From Porogramme epimiltina (lineage: Eukaryota; Basidiomycota; Agaricomycetes; Polyporales; Polyporaceae): 33,463 nt of DNA. The position numbers and the translations under genes are program-made. The DNA lies in contig FTLJ01000599.1 in assembly GCA_900155495.1 (NCBI GenBank), forward strand, positions 1 to 33,463. The letters are read 5' to 3'. This document shows, piece after piece, positions 10,565 through 21,800 of the stretch (the first letter of the stretch is position 1; each line of letters opens with the position of its first letter). The notes under the pieces were generated by a model. The model did not search any database, had not been told where the DNA came from, and saw only the letters and a program-made list of their open reading frames with translations.

Positions 10565-11100
10565 CACGATCAGCGATGGGTGGGGCGGGATATTGAACTT
10601 TGCAGTGACTTGAGGACTTGCACCGCTACCCCGGCGGCTGGTGGGGATAGGACGCAGAAGGAGCTGATCGAAGATGGGATACCGGCGGGGTATATTCATC
10701 CTGTGCACGATAGCAGCGCAGGGCGTGTCACAGGGGAGCTGGGGGCAGGGGGTAGGGCTCTTGGCGGGGTGTGGCTTGTTGCAAGGAGTGGAGCTCGCTG
10801 CTCTCGAGGCGGGGGGGACAGCGGCAATTGGGGGTGGAACGTGGGCAAAGTGAGCAGTGGAAATTGTAGGAGGGAGAAGCGTTGGACCCCGCGTAGAGGT
10901 CCCGGGTGAGGGGCCAGTGAGGCAATTCGTCTTCTCTTTCCGTTTTTGCCTGTGTGGAAGAAGAGTCTTTACACCTCCCGTGGCAGGTCCTCAGCCGGCC
11001 TTTCCAGGGTTCGCTGAGTCACAGTGCTGCTCAGAGCCCCGGAGGGCGCCCTGGCGTAGCGCGTACGACTGGGGTTGTGCAACCCCGCGCCGCGTTTCGG
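10565..11100. repeat. Displaced extra copy of block C
   Basis: This segment aligns with 15035-15565, from the 'CAGCGATGG' motif to 'GTTGTGCAACCCCGCGC'. In every other unit block C lies far downstream of the gene; here a second copy sits between the upstream block and gene 2. This indicates a rearrangement after the unit was first duplicated. No coding evidence. Confidence 0.65.
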
Positions 11101-11830
11101 TAAGTATCAGAGATATGAACGCCTCCGGTACGGGTAATGATATGTGATGATATTTTGGCGGAATCCGGCCAATCGCGTCTCTCCCACGCCACCTCGCGTC
11201 TGCACATGCTGCCTTTCGTTTGTCCCGCCCCACCCCGAGTCTGTCTTGCGCTGCCTCTCGTCTGTTCTGGATCTTCATTCGGCTAAATTGCATCACCCTG
11301 TGTCGTTCCTCCACTTGCGTACAGCGTGTGGCTTTCCCATGTCCACATGTAGCACTGGACCTCCATGCAGTTGTTAGATATCTTGCATTTGTGTGTGGTC
11401 GAGATGTACCTATTTGCGTCTCTCCCTTGACTGCTCCCACGTGCCTCAGACCTCTGAATATTAGTTCATCTTGTGTTTAGTCATGTCTTGCGCTTGTTTG
11501 TCTGAACTGGACTTGTAAATGGCGTCTATGATCATGCCAATTGATAATATGTTCGTAGGAGGGTCCGTGTTGCGTTGCTGGCAAGGCGTACTACGGTCAG
11601 CACATAGGCTAATGTCAAGAATGTACGGCCAAGACGTGCTAACACGTTTGGAGACCTATAGGGTCAGAGGCAGTAGCTTGCCCGCGTGTGCACCCGCCGG
11701 CCTATGTGGCTACGTTCACGGTTTGTGTCTAGACTGTGGCTGCGTTGGCGGGCGCCTCTTTGCGCCTACTATTCTGCGCCTGCTCGCGTCAATTGACCTG
11801 TGCCCTACCATCACGATGCGTAGGTGCGGG
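11101..11830. other. Single-copy stretch upstream of gene 2
   Basis: No counterpart in the other units. It holds many C/T-rich words in its first half (TGCGTCTCTCCC-like repeats near 11176 and 11417) and a TTAGTCATGTCTTGCGC stretch near 11478. Short open frames occur (for example 11519-11878) without recognisable motifs. It could be part of the inserted material that came with the displaced block C, or old flanking DNA. I see no gene. Confidence 0.4.
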
Positions 11831-11894
11831 ATATATGAGCCACAGCACGGCATGAACTCCCTCAGCACCCCATTATAGTTCTTCACTGCTCAGA
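11831..11894 (+). promoter_or_regulatory. Core promoter of DUF6533 copy 2
   Basis: An ATATATGAG box at 11831-11839 lies about 60 bp before the ATG at 11895. The sequence after it (CAGCACCCCATTATA) is shared with copy 4 and partly with copy 3. Homology to the other units resumes exactly around this box, so gene 2 kept its core promoter while the more distal promoter region was replaced. Confidence 0.6.
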
Positions 11895-13714
11895 ATGTCT
11901 AGTGACCCCACCGCGGACAATGACGGCACCACAATCGTTGCTGTATTCGACGATTTGTAAGTAGCACGTCTCCCGAAGCTACTAGCTCGGTGCCATACAT
12001 TCCACTCTGACGGCACAATATCGCAGCCTTGCAGAACGATATGTCGCCCTCGTAGCGTCAGGTAGGTGGTCAGACCAAGCTCTCGCATGTAGAGCTCAAT
12101 TCTCACACTGTACACTCGCAGTCCTCGTCTTATTCGAGCACCTCATCACCACCGACCGCGAAATCGACCTTTTCTGGAGCAACAACTTTTCTGGCGCAGC
12201 GGCCCTCTTCCTCACAAATAGATACATCATGCTCTTGGACTCTGCGCTCCATCTTGTGACCTTCGATACATCTGTGAATACTGAAGTGAGTTAGGCTGGT
12301 TCCTATACCGCCGATTGCATTCGGGCTGACATCTTCGTGCCTCTCTAGGTGTGAGATATGTTTCTCTCGGTCACTTGTTGCTATAGGAAATGACGGTAGG
12401 AGCTGCAGGTGCAACGTGATACAATGGGCATTCGTCATTGCGGATCGCGTCATATTGATACCACCGGCAGGTATGTAATGTGCGTACTCGCCCTCAGCGA
12501 GACATTCCACTGAAAATAAGTCATCTAGTGTTCTCTGCCATGCGAGCACTGGCTCTCACCAGTTCCAGGGCGTTCTCTGCCTTCGTATTTCTCCTTTCTC
12601 TCGGTCCTGTCGCTGTAAACGTTGTGCGCGTCATTCGTTGTCTTAGGGAATGTACTCGCACTCACGGTGTGATATACAAACGCTGATAGGCTTGGCTTGG
12701 ACTCGGATTCAACGGATATGTCGACCCGGTGTTCGGCTGCACTGCGCAGCAGTTCGGACCATCAGAGAAGGTGGATATTGGGTGAGTTAGTCGTCCTATC
12801 TGTCATTGTAGGTGTGAACTCATGCATCTTCATCAATTATAGCTGTGCGTAAAATCAGCTATCTCCGTTTGCGCTCCTAAATTGACCACCAGTTCAGGGC
12901 TCATTGCAGCCAGAGGGTCCCTCATTGTCGCGGACGCACTCGTCATTGCGATCACCTGGTGGAAGCTATTTCGCCAAGCCTCTCCTGGGAAAGCCTTCCT
13001 TATGCGCCGCCGGGTGACCCTGACGGACGTCTTATTGCGTGATGGTAAGTATCCGATATCATTCGGCATCTGGAAAACTATCTGACTCGTATGTGGTAGG
13101 GACGATCTATTTTGTGTATGTTCATTCACATTCCACGAACGTTGTGTCTCATACATCCATTATTTGAACCTCACGCGCCCCGCAGGCCACTCATCATACT
13201 GAACATTCTGCACTTAACATTATCCTTCGCCTCGGTGAGTTTCATTGCCGTTATGCACCCTACATTTGGCGGGCGCCCGGAATTGAACGTGCCTGCGCGC
13301 GCCGGGCGTCGTGCAGATATTCATACAGGACGTGACTGGAAATGCGAGCAATATCACCTTCTTGACTACGCCGTATGCCGTGGTTATTTCCTCCATGTAT
13401 TCCACAACTCTCACTACATCTTCCCACAACACAGCCTCACAGCGATCCTCATTTCTCGCTTCCTCATCAACCTCCAAGAAGCCAGCCTCCGCTCCGTCAA
13501 GGTCGACTCTGACGACCCGGCATACATCTCATCACACTCGGAGAATTCTCTCCCGAGCTTTGTCGCCACCCCCGGCACTGCCGGAGCTACCGGGCAATCA
13601 AACACAGAGGGTATGGAAGGCGTAATGGCGGAGGACAGGGAGTCGGCTGAGGTCGATCACTGGGAGGATGATAGGCACGGGGTTGAAATGGTGCCTCTTG
13701 GGGCGAGGGTGTAG
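11895..13714 (+). CDS. DUF6533 family membrane protein, copy 2
   Basis: Apparently intact DUF6533-type multi-pass membrane protein, about 356 residues; function unknown. Exons: 11895-11956, 12027-12061, 12122-12285, 12349-12350, 12409-12470, 12529-12623, 12690-12781, 12843-12848, 12893-13044, 13100-13115, 13186-13234, 13317-13372, 13435-13714. The signature FEHLITTDREIDLFW and NRY are in exon 3. Later hydrophobic segments include AFVFLLSLGPVAVNV, ADALVIAITWWKLF and AILISRFLINL. The tail after the last segment is acidic and hydrophilic. All splice sites are GT-AG, and the 2-nt exon 12349-12350 and the 6-nt exon 12843-12848 keep the frame. Exon 3 is one codon shorter than in copy 3. Intron 11 (82 nt) carries a GC-rich insertion. 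The start was chosen because the ATG and its context are shared by all four paralogues. Confidence 0.88.
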
Positions 13715-14440
13715 TCGGGGTGCATCGCCCGGTATCGCGCGCGGATGGAGCTCAACGCGACACTGCTCCGTCTCGCGGGCACAACGGGCATGTGTGCATT
13801 CTTGGTTCTTGTATTTCTTGGTATCTCCTTCTGTGTCAGTCCCTTGTGTCTCATTCTGAGTTCTGGTTTTATCTATTCGTGGAGGCTCCTTCAGTTCTTG
13901 GGTAAAATACAGTACTATAATTTGTTTATTTCTGTGGTCATTCGCAATCCTATAAGCGTCGAGATGAGGCTCTAAGGGTGGACAGTATGCTCCATCTCGC
14001 AGCGGGAAACAAGTACTTCGTGCTGTGTACGAAGGGTGCATGAGACAAAAGCACCAGCGTTGGTAAAGAGTGGGAAGTGGTGACTATGAAGTTGAGTCTA
14101 GGCTCGCGAAAATCTGGTGAATATCCCCGCATAGACGCAAGGTACTGGTCTGCGCGCTAGGGTGTCACGAATATACGGAGTGTATTTCTTTGATTAAACG
14201 AATCCCCTGAATCGCGTATCTTCTATGCCCTGTCTCTATATAACCACCCCCAAATCACATTGCAAGTAGCGTACATAGAATTAGCCACTTTTAGTGGCGG
14301 TATATGCTCGTACTAAAGATCCACGCAATCCAACAGTGCGCGTCAGCCCATCTTGGGGATATTTGCAAGTTAGTTGACGGATTTCAGCGCGTGCTGTAAA
14401 GGCCGTGGAGGGCCCGTCGTCCGGTGTGACGGTCACGAAC
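13715..14440. repeat. 3' flank of copy 2
   Basis: Bases 13715-13975 are nearly identical to 21366-21626 and more diverged from units 1 and 4. Bases 14217-14280 match unit 1 at 4697-4760. Block D, which follows in unit 1, is absent here. Open frames such as 13745-13975 are by-products of similarity to unit 3, with no conserved motif. Probably 3' untranslated region plus intergenic DNA. Confidence 0.55.
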
Positions 14441-14466
14441 TAGGTGGACGCGTTCGTTCACGACAT

Positions 14467-14880
14467 CACGAGGTAAGAACATGTAGAAACAGGAGGGCAC
14501 AAACGCACGCACCCCCAAAATACCTAAGTTCATTGCCCCAAGCACGTTCTTCCGCAGCATTGTACGGTCTCCGCAGTCGATGCACGCCCATCACCAATCA
14601 GCGTCCGCGATCCTTCAACCACGGACCTCGCTTCCTGACGTCATAAATCCAGGGAATTCTGACGACGTTTGAAAGCGCGGTTGACAATGCAGCTAGAGAT
14701 TGACTCACGTGGTGGACTTCTAGCGCATCCGGGATAACATTATCCAGAGCTAACCTGTGAAACCGAACACGCATGTGCTCCCATCGCGGCTCTTGCTTGG
14801 ACATCTTGAACAAACGCGGGTCAGGCCTCTACGACGCAAAAAGTATCATTTTGCTTGTAGCCTTGTAGTAGGACCTTCGA
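14467..14880 (-). pseudogene. Decayed minus-strand gene remnant, unit 2
   Basis: Minus-strand first segment (ending ...VIPDALEVHH at 14709) is followed by a GTGAGT donor. A 74-nt intron (14708 down to 14635) ends in CAG, and the next segment starts EARSVVEG. The part resembling units 3 and 4 (MGVHRLRRPY, then ALLFLHVLTS and a stop at 14467-14469) is in a different frame from EARSVVEG, so a frameshift has occurred. Upstream, an in-frame stop separates the first segment from its likely continuation near 14840. Family not recognised. Confidence 0.42.
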
Positions 14881-14952
14881 GCTTCCATGGAGCCGGCAGT
14901 GATGCCGAGGACCATCCTGTGAGCGCTGCCCAGATCCGCGATCCTCATAGAT

Positions 14953-15570
14953 GTGAGGGCGGAGATATCTGCGACGACGCAGAGTAGGGGCATTGGCGGG
15001 GCTGCATGCATGTAAACAAGGTGTAGAGGACGTACCACAGCCAGCGATGGACGGGGCGGAGTGCTGAGGCTTGCGGTGACTCGAGGGCTTGCACACCCGC
15101 TACCCTGACAGTTGGTGGGGAGATGATGCGGAAGGAGCTCGTTGAATGTGGAAGATCGGCGGAGTATTTGTATTCGGTGAGCGATGGCGGCCCAGGGCCT
15201 GTCGCAGGGGCAACTGAGGACGGCGGGTGCGGCTTTTGGCAGGGTGCGGCTTCCGGGAGAGGGTGGAGCTCTCGAGGTGGGGAGGACGGCGGCGATTGAG
15301 GGCAGAGAGCAGGCAAAGCGAGCTGTGGAGGCGGTAGGAGAGAGAAGCGTGGGGCGGGGCGCGGACCGAGCGGTCCCGGGTGAGACGCTTCGTCTTCTTT
15401 TTCCGTTCTTGCCTTGCGCCTCCACTGGCGGGCCCGGGGTGGCTCACATCCCCAGCTGGTCCAATATTCCAGACCTCGCTGAGTAACGGTGCTGGTCAGA
15501 ACAGGCGGGCCCGCTTCTGAAGCGCCCAGTGTGACTGGGTGCGAGGTTGTGCAGCCCCGCGCTAAGTGCC
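14953..15570. repeat. Block C, unit 2 (GC-rich)
   Basis: Copy of the GC-rich block in its usual place, downstream of the gene. It is the closest visible match to the displaced copy at 10565-11100. Long minus-strand frames (for example 14829-15425) are Ser/Pro/Arg-rich and not conserved in frame between copies. No gene supported. Confidence 0.6.
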
Positions 15571-17210
15571 GTACTCGTCCATGTCTGTCGCTGTCCTTCG
15601 CTTCCACTCCGCGCTAAATCCAGCAGCAGCGTTGCCTCCTACGATGACCTGACCTCCCCCAGTAGGCCCGGAGGACTATATGCGCTAGCTGCGGAACATC
15701 CCCGCCCTTATTGCCCCAGCGTCCATCTTGCTCCATTAGGGTGCACTGGGAGCGGCCCTTGCCTCCGACAACCCTGCAGCCCAGCGCATCCCTGCCTGGC
15801 CCCAGTGCAACGAGAATACCGTATTTCCGTACACAGGCGCACTACAACGGGCGACGGCGGGGCGGAGCGCTACCATGCTACTGCGTACTACGTCCCCTCA
15901 GTCATCACCTTGTACGACACTTGAGACGCGAAGCCGAAATCGCAGCTGACACGCACGCAATCCAGCAGACTAGCAAATATGTCGACGCGGATATTGGCTG
16001 CACATAGTCTCAGCCCGGCGGACAGCTAATGCAAAAGCACGACATCCAATCCGCCCGCTGCACACTTGTCACAGCACGCGAGCACAACACGTTGTTGTGC
16101 GCGCCCTGAGGAGCGTAGATCAATGAGAAAGTTTCCTGTAATGAGAGTAAAAAGGAAACGCACCTGTCGAGAACAGCAGAACTCGGAGGTTACGGGCCTC
16201 GCGCGAACTGAAACACGTTTGGATGCTGGTGCACTTCGCAGCGCTGATCTGCGAGTCCCGTAGAAACGACCTATGTCTAAGAAACTACAGAAACGCACAC
16301 ATATCAATGGGGATCAGGGTGAAAGGAGCGATCACACGCACCCGACTATCCAGCGTCCGTGTTGAAGTAGGCGCGGACGTGACGCGTGCAATTGAGTGGG
16401 ACGGCGGGGAGCGCGACGTCTTCAGTGGGGATCGTGCGTAGACCCCATGTGACACGTGCGTGTCCGGGCTCGGACTGAGTGCTATGAGTTAATCCCGCCG
16501 TCTCTGAGCCGTACTACATCTTGCAGGAGTCCTGCGCGAATATGAGTAAGGCACCTTCAAGGGGACCGGAACGCTAAGCCGTACTCACCAGCACATATGG
16601 CGGCGTACTGCTGCGGCGCATATGCTAGGCACCGAATGACGCCAGAGGAGGGTGCCACGGCAGACGACTATGGCGAGACCGTTTGACAATGCCCTCCCCG
16701 CGCGCCACGCCGTCGTCACCCGGGCCAATGCCTACTTCCCGAGACGTTCGAGCGCCGGCGTCAGAAGGGGGCGATTATACCATCGCTGTCCGCGCTACGT
16801 CGGCCTCCACTGGACCCCGGATCGACACCTAGATGCCCGCCGCGCGAGGAGCCGAAACGCGTGTTTCGGCACGGGACCGCAGTGCGCTCGGTGGAGACGC
16901 GGGGTTCCTCTGGCTTTGGTATGATGCGGCTCATACGGCGAGACAGTGGGGCAAGGGTGTCGATGTGGATGCGTGGGATGGAAAGATGATAGCGTATGGG
17001 GAGCCTCCGGCAGCTGGGAAGCGAGATGCGTCCTCCGGTTGATGACGTGGGCGACGACTTGCAATCGCAAAGTGCTCCGCTGGCGCACTTAAGGTGAAGG
17101 GGGAGACATTACAGCGGCGGGAAGATTGGGGCGGGTTGTTTTTGCAGGCCAAACCCTCTCAGCGACGCGAGCTGAACGTTGCGCGTGAGGAAAGATCGCA
17201 TGCACGAAAT
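15571..17210. repeat. Block E, unit 2
   Basis: Collinear with 7161-8808. It contains the GACCGTTTGACAATGCCCTC landmark near 16678 and the GGCGAGACAG landmark near 16939. It ends at the boundary motif near 17211. No supported gene. Confidence 0.55.
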
Positions 17211-19480
17211 CAAGCAAAACGCACGTGTGTTGAAAAGATTCTCTGTCCCCTCGCTCTGCGTTCTCCGCCAATCGCGGCAACTGCACGTATTCCTCATCCC
17301 TCAAACGCCGTGCCGCCCTCGCCCCCGCCATCCTAACCCCAATGGTGTCGGATATCTGGGAAATTGTGGGACGATTGGAGCTCGAGGGAGTCCCATGGGT
17401 CGGCGCATTTCTCTCTTCCGCGGACCAGATCTTGTTCGCAGCCCTGCGCTAGATGCGGGAGGGTCGCAACATCGGGAGGTCGTGGCTCCGTGGGCGGAGA
17501 TCTTTTATCCATGCGGTGACAGCGGCGGCGGCTCGCGTCGTGTTTTCAGATCTGCGAGTGCTTCGGCGTTCTGCGTTCTGTTCGTGCGCGCGGGGGGCCG
17601 GAAAGGAGAACGCCGGCGTTAGTGGAGGGGGGCTGAGAAGAGAGCATAACGCGGCGAGGCAGATGTTGGTAGGGCGGCTCGGATGAGGGTGCAGCGGATC
17701 GAGCACTTACCCTTGGCTTGTGTTCATGAGCTGGCTTTCGGGACGCACCACAGGGCAGAAGACGTGGATACGCGTTGAAAGGCCGGCGCAGGTCGCGACT
17801 GAGGCCGGACATCTGCATCCGGAGATCGACAATGGGCGCTAGAAGCCGATGGGGCGGACATTTGAGATCGAAGGTGTGGTGCTGTTGCAGGGAGAAGGCG
17901 GGTATGATTGGTCGGGCAGGACAACCAGAGTGGATGCAGGAAGAGCAGTGGACCGCGCGAGGCCGACGATAGACGGTCTCCTCGGCGGCCTCGGCCCTCG
18001 GAAAACGCCGGATCGTCACAGGCGCCCGTCTGAGCGGCCTCGTCTGAGGCTGGCGTTCCTGACTCGGACTCCGGAGTACTAGCCGCGCTTCCAATCCGGC
18101 GATAGCCCCTCCATTGGCGTTCGGTCAGTGGGCCCATTCAGAGCTGCACAGATCTTAGAGACGTCTTGCTCAGTCGTGAACCCCCATGGCCCGACCACCG
18201 TATCGCGTGGACTCGTCCTCAGGCCCGCGGCCGGTCAGGCCTCATCGACATCGATCATCTATGGCCCGGGGCTCGGGGAGTCCATCGCTTCAACTGAACT
18301 GTGGCACCTCAGCCATCGAAGACGTCCAGTCGAAGTCCTCAAGCGACCAACTGCACTAGCTGTGCAATCATTCCCAGCTCAGAGTGATCATCCAGACACT
18401 GCAACCTTTCGAGGGGCTCTATACAGTGACTGATGCAAAAACATTGAACACAGCCGTACTAATTTCAGAATGAACACAGCACCCAGTCCGTCTTCGTTGC
18501 CCACAATCAACACATCATCGATCATCCTTCACTCTTGCTCAGTGCAGAGGCGTTGCGCTTCCCTAATCTCGCTGACACATGTCGCAGGATGTACAGACCG
18601 CATAGATCGCATAATATCATCGCCGTCCTCGGTCGAGGTTACCACCATGACCAGGTTTTTCAGTTCCGTATTGGAAGATTCTGCCTCAGCAGTGGGCACA
18701 CCGTGCACATGTCATCTATCACAGCTCAAATCATAACATCGCGTAACCTTTCCGGTTCCAGATTGAGCATGGGCATTATGATATGCATCCCACATGGATC
18801 GGATACAACAGAACCGCAAGATGTCGAAGACCACAACTAGCATCAATAGATACCTGGGTGGTCAAAATAGAGCTAGCCTCGGAGCATCAGAAGTCATGAT
18901 CAAAGCACGTACTCAACCCGACCAGTTGGCACTTGGGCAACTCACTTGAAAATATCACAGCTTGAGCTGAGACGGAAGTTCTGTAGGAAGGAGGCAAGCA
19001 GCCATTATCGATTCAAAGTAAGCGAGACCCCTCGGCTGCGGCGCTTTACCCGCCTCCTACACGCCCCAAATGGCACACTCATCGCTATACCAGACGGAAT
19101 TCTCCAGCAGCACGCATCCCGGAATAGACAACCGCGAGCTCATCCACTACACTAATAGCAACAGGAACAGCGCAGCGGGCGCAACTCGGTCCATTCTATA
19201 CAATGGTGGAGAACGTCCGAGTATGTGGTGCCTTCTGAGCTGCAAACTCGATACTCATCCTAGCGCCATGCCCCATAAGAACGTGTAGATGATGGAGCAT
19301 CTGCATCATCGCAGCATGAAGGTCTCACTCAGACTACCACGACTGGTCAATCGGTGGATCCACCATTTACCGTCTCCATCTTGTACATTCTCCGATTCCC
19401 GACATCTCGAACATGAATGGCTCCGGGCTCAGACAGCAACTCGGTAGGGGCACTACATGACACGGCACTACCTGTCCTCG
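17211..19480. repeat. Unit 3 upstream and promoter-proximal blocks
   Basis: Over the first 500 bp this copy is much closer to unit 1 than to units 2, 4 or 5, suggesting a shared recent origin or gene conversion. It has a roughly 36-bp insertion near 18220-18255 (GC-rich, then CATCGACATCGATCATC) that interrupts a minus-strand frame open in units 1 and 2. No gene supported. Confidence 0.55.
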
Positions 19481-19497
19481 CTATCCGTAGGCCTCGG

Positions 19498-19564
19498 TAT
19501 ATATGAGCTACTGCCCCAGCACAAACTCTCAGCTCCCCATCATACTCCGACCTCATTACTCAGG
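19498..19564 (+). promoter_or_regulatory. Core promoter of DUF6533 copy 3
   Basis: A TATATAT box at 19498-19504 lies about 67 bp before the ATG at 19565. The pyrimidine-rich leader (CCATCATACTCCGACC) is shared with copy 1. Confidence 0.6.
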
Positions 19565-21365
19565 ATGTCTAGTGACCCAGCCGCGGCCGACGATGGCACC
19601 ACAGTCGTTGCTTTATTCGACAGTTTGTAAGTAGCACAGCTCCTCCTCGATACCATCCAGTCCACTCTGACGGTACACTGTCGCAGCCTTGTCCAAAATT
19701 ATGTCTCCCTCGCAGCGTCGGGTCAGTAGTCAGTCTCATCTCTCACATGCAAGGCACAATGCTGACAGTCGCGCCCACCCAGTACTCATCTTCTTCGAGC
19801 ACCTCATCACAACCGACCGCGAAATCGACCTCTTCTGGAAGCCCAAGTTCTCTGGTGCAGCCGCCCTCTTCCTCACAAATAGATACCTCATACTCCTGGA
19901 CTCTGCACTAAGCCTGGTGACTGCCCTCGATAAATCCGTGAGTGCTGAAGTAAGTCAGGCTGACTCCCATGCCGGCGATTCCATCTGGACTGACAACTTC
20001 GCGCCTCCCTAGGTGTGAGCTATATTTCTCCCAGTCGCTCGTTGCTACAGATATGACAACAGGCACTGCAGGTGCAACGTGATCCAATGGGGATTTGCTA
20101 TTGTGGACATGGCCGCATACGTACCACCAGCAGGTAGGTGACACGTGCACCCGCTGTCTGCGAGACATTCTACTGAAAATCAGCCATCTAGCGTTCTCTG
20201 CCATGCGAGCATTTGCTCTCACGAAATCCAGAGCGCTCTCCGCACTCATCTTTCTCCTTTCTCTTGGTCCTCTCGCCGTAAATGTCGTGCGTGTCCTTCA
20301 TTGTCTTCGGGAATGTACTCGCACTCACGGTGTGATATACACACGCTGACAGGCTCATCTTGGACTTGGATCGAGCGGATATGTCGACCCGGTGTTTGGC
20401 TGCCTGGCGGAGGTATTCAGTCCTTCAGAGCAGGTGACTATTGGGTGAGTTCGCCGTCCTATCAGCCGTTGCAGGCGTGAACTCATGTATCTTCGTCAAT
20501 CATAGCTGTGCGTAAGACTATCTATCTCCGTCTGTGTTCCTGAATTGACGATTAGTTCAGGGATCGTTGCATCCCGAGGCTCGCTCATTGTCGCGGATGC
20601 GCTCGTCATTGCTGTCACCTGGTGGAAGCTATTTCTCCAAGTCTCTCCAAGGAAAGTGTCCCTTATGCGCCGGCGGGTGAGTCTGACGGACGTATTCTTA
20701 CGTGATGGTAAGTATCCGATATTTTTGGAATCTGTGAAACTATCTGACTCGTATGTGGTAGGAACCGTTTACTTTGTGTATGTTCATTCGCATTTCGCGA
20801 TTGTTGCATCTCGTGAAGTCCACTATGTCAAGCTCACAAACTCCGCAGATCGCTTCTGATACTGAATGTTTTGGACTTGATATTCTCTTTCACCTCAGTG
20901 AGTTCTTTTGTCGTTCGCCCTACATTTGGCGCCCGTCAACACTCCCTATGCAGATATTCATTCAGGACGGGGGTGGTGACGATGGGAGCAATATCACCAC
21001 CTTCACCACACCGTACGCCGTCGTTCCTTCTCCCCTGTATTTCGCAGCACTCACTGCATCTTCCCACTATATCACAACCCCACAGCTTCACGGCCATCCT
21101 GATCTCTCGCTTCCTCATCAACCTCCAAGAATCCAACCTCCGCTCCGTAAAGGTAGACTCTGACGACCCGGCATACATATCATCTCACTCGGAGAACTCT
21201 CTCCCGAGCTTCGTCGCCAACCCCGGCACTGCCGGAGCTACCGGCCAATCAAACGCAGAGGGTATGGAAGACGGAATGTTGGGCGACAGGGAGTCGGCTG
21301 AGGTCGATCATTGGGGGGATGATACGCACGGCGTTGAAATGGTGCCTCTTGCGGCGAGGGTGTAG
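19565..21365 (+). CDS. DUF6533 family membrane protein, copy 3 (reference copy)
   Basis: Apparently intact, about 358 residues, 13 exons: 19565-19626, 19687-19721, 19783-19949, 20013-20014, 20072-20133, 20192-20286, 20353-20444, 20506-20511, 20556-20707, 20762-20777, 20849-20897, 20954-21012, 21086-21365. The family signature is at residues 38-51 (EHLITTDREIDLFW), with NRY at 65-67. Seven hydrophobic segments lie near residues 24-42, 57-80, 94-114, 124-141, 178-200, 226-246 and 264-280, followed by a hydrophilic acidic tail of about 80 residues. A loop carries GYVDPVFGC (150-158). This layout suggests a seven-helix membrane protein. DUF6533 proteins are widespread and often multi-copy in mushroom-forming fungi; their molecular role is unknown. 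Exon lengths sum to 1077 nt, a multiple of three, only if the 2-nt exon 20013-20014 is included. Confidence 0.9.
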
Positions 21366-21800
21366 TCGGGGCGCATCGCCTGGTATCGCGCGCGGGTGGA
21401 GCTCAACGCGACACTGCTCCGTCTCGCGGGCACAACGGGCATGTGTGCGTTCTTGGTTCTTGTATTTCTTGGTATCTCCTTCCGTGTCAGTCCCTTGTGT
21501 CTCATTCTGAGTTCTGGTTCTATCTATTCGCGGAGGCTCATTCAGTTCTTGGGTAAAATACAGCACTATAATTTATTTATTTCTGTGGTCATTCGCAGTG
21601 CTATAAGGGTCGAAATGAGGCCATAAGGGTGGACAGTGTGCTCCAAGTCTCAGCGGGAAACAAGTACGTCATGCTGTGTATACGAAGGGTATATGAGACG
21701 AAAGCACCAGCGTTGGTAAACAGTGAGAAGTAGTGACTATGAAGTTAAGTCTAAGTGCGCCCTAGTAGGCTCGCGGCAATCTGGCGAATATCCCCGCAAA
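21366..21800. repeat. 3' flank of copy 3
   Basis: Very close to the 3' flank of copy 2 (13715-13975): the two are almost identical over 260 bp and clearly closer than either is to units 1 and 4. Probable 3' untranslated region and polyadenylation region. No separate gene. Confidence 0.55.

Larger units (their letters stand above)
8809..17210 (+). repeat. Tandem unit 2 (complete, about 8.40 kb)
   Basis: Second head-to-tail unit, carrying DUF6533 copy 2. It lacks block D. It also lacks most of the promoter-distal landmarks that lie between about 2160 and 2320 in unit 1. In their place are an extra copy of block C (10565-11100) and a single-copy stretch (11101-11830). The rest is collinear with unit 1. 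Confidence 0.85.

Noticed and set aside
13270..13312. tRNA-like T-arm on the minus strand within intron 11 of copy 2
   Set aside because: GTTCAATTCC resembles a B-box, but the flanking bases do not form a T-stem and no other tRNA arms are present.
13745..13975. Hydrophobic open frame just after copy 2 (also 21396-21626 after copy 3)
   Set aside because: It lies in the probable 3' untranslated region, and the two copies are nearly identical DNA, so the shared frame is uninformative. The frame is not open over this length in units 1 and 4.
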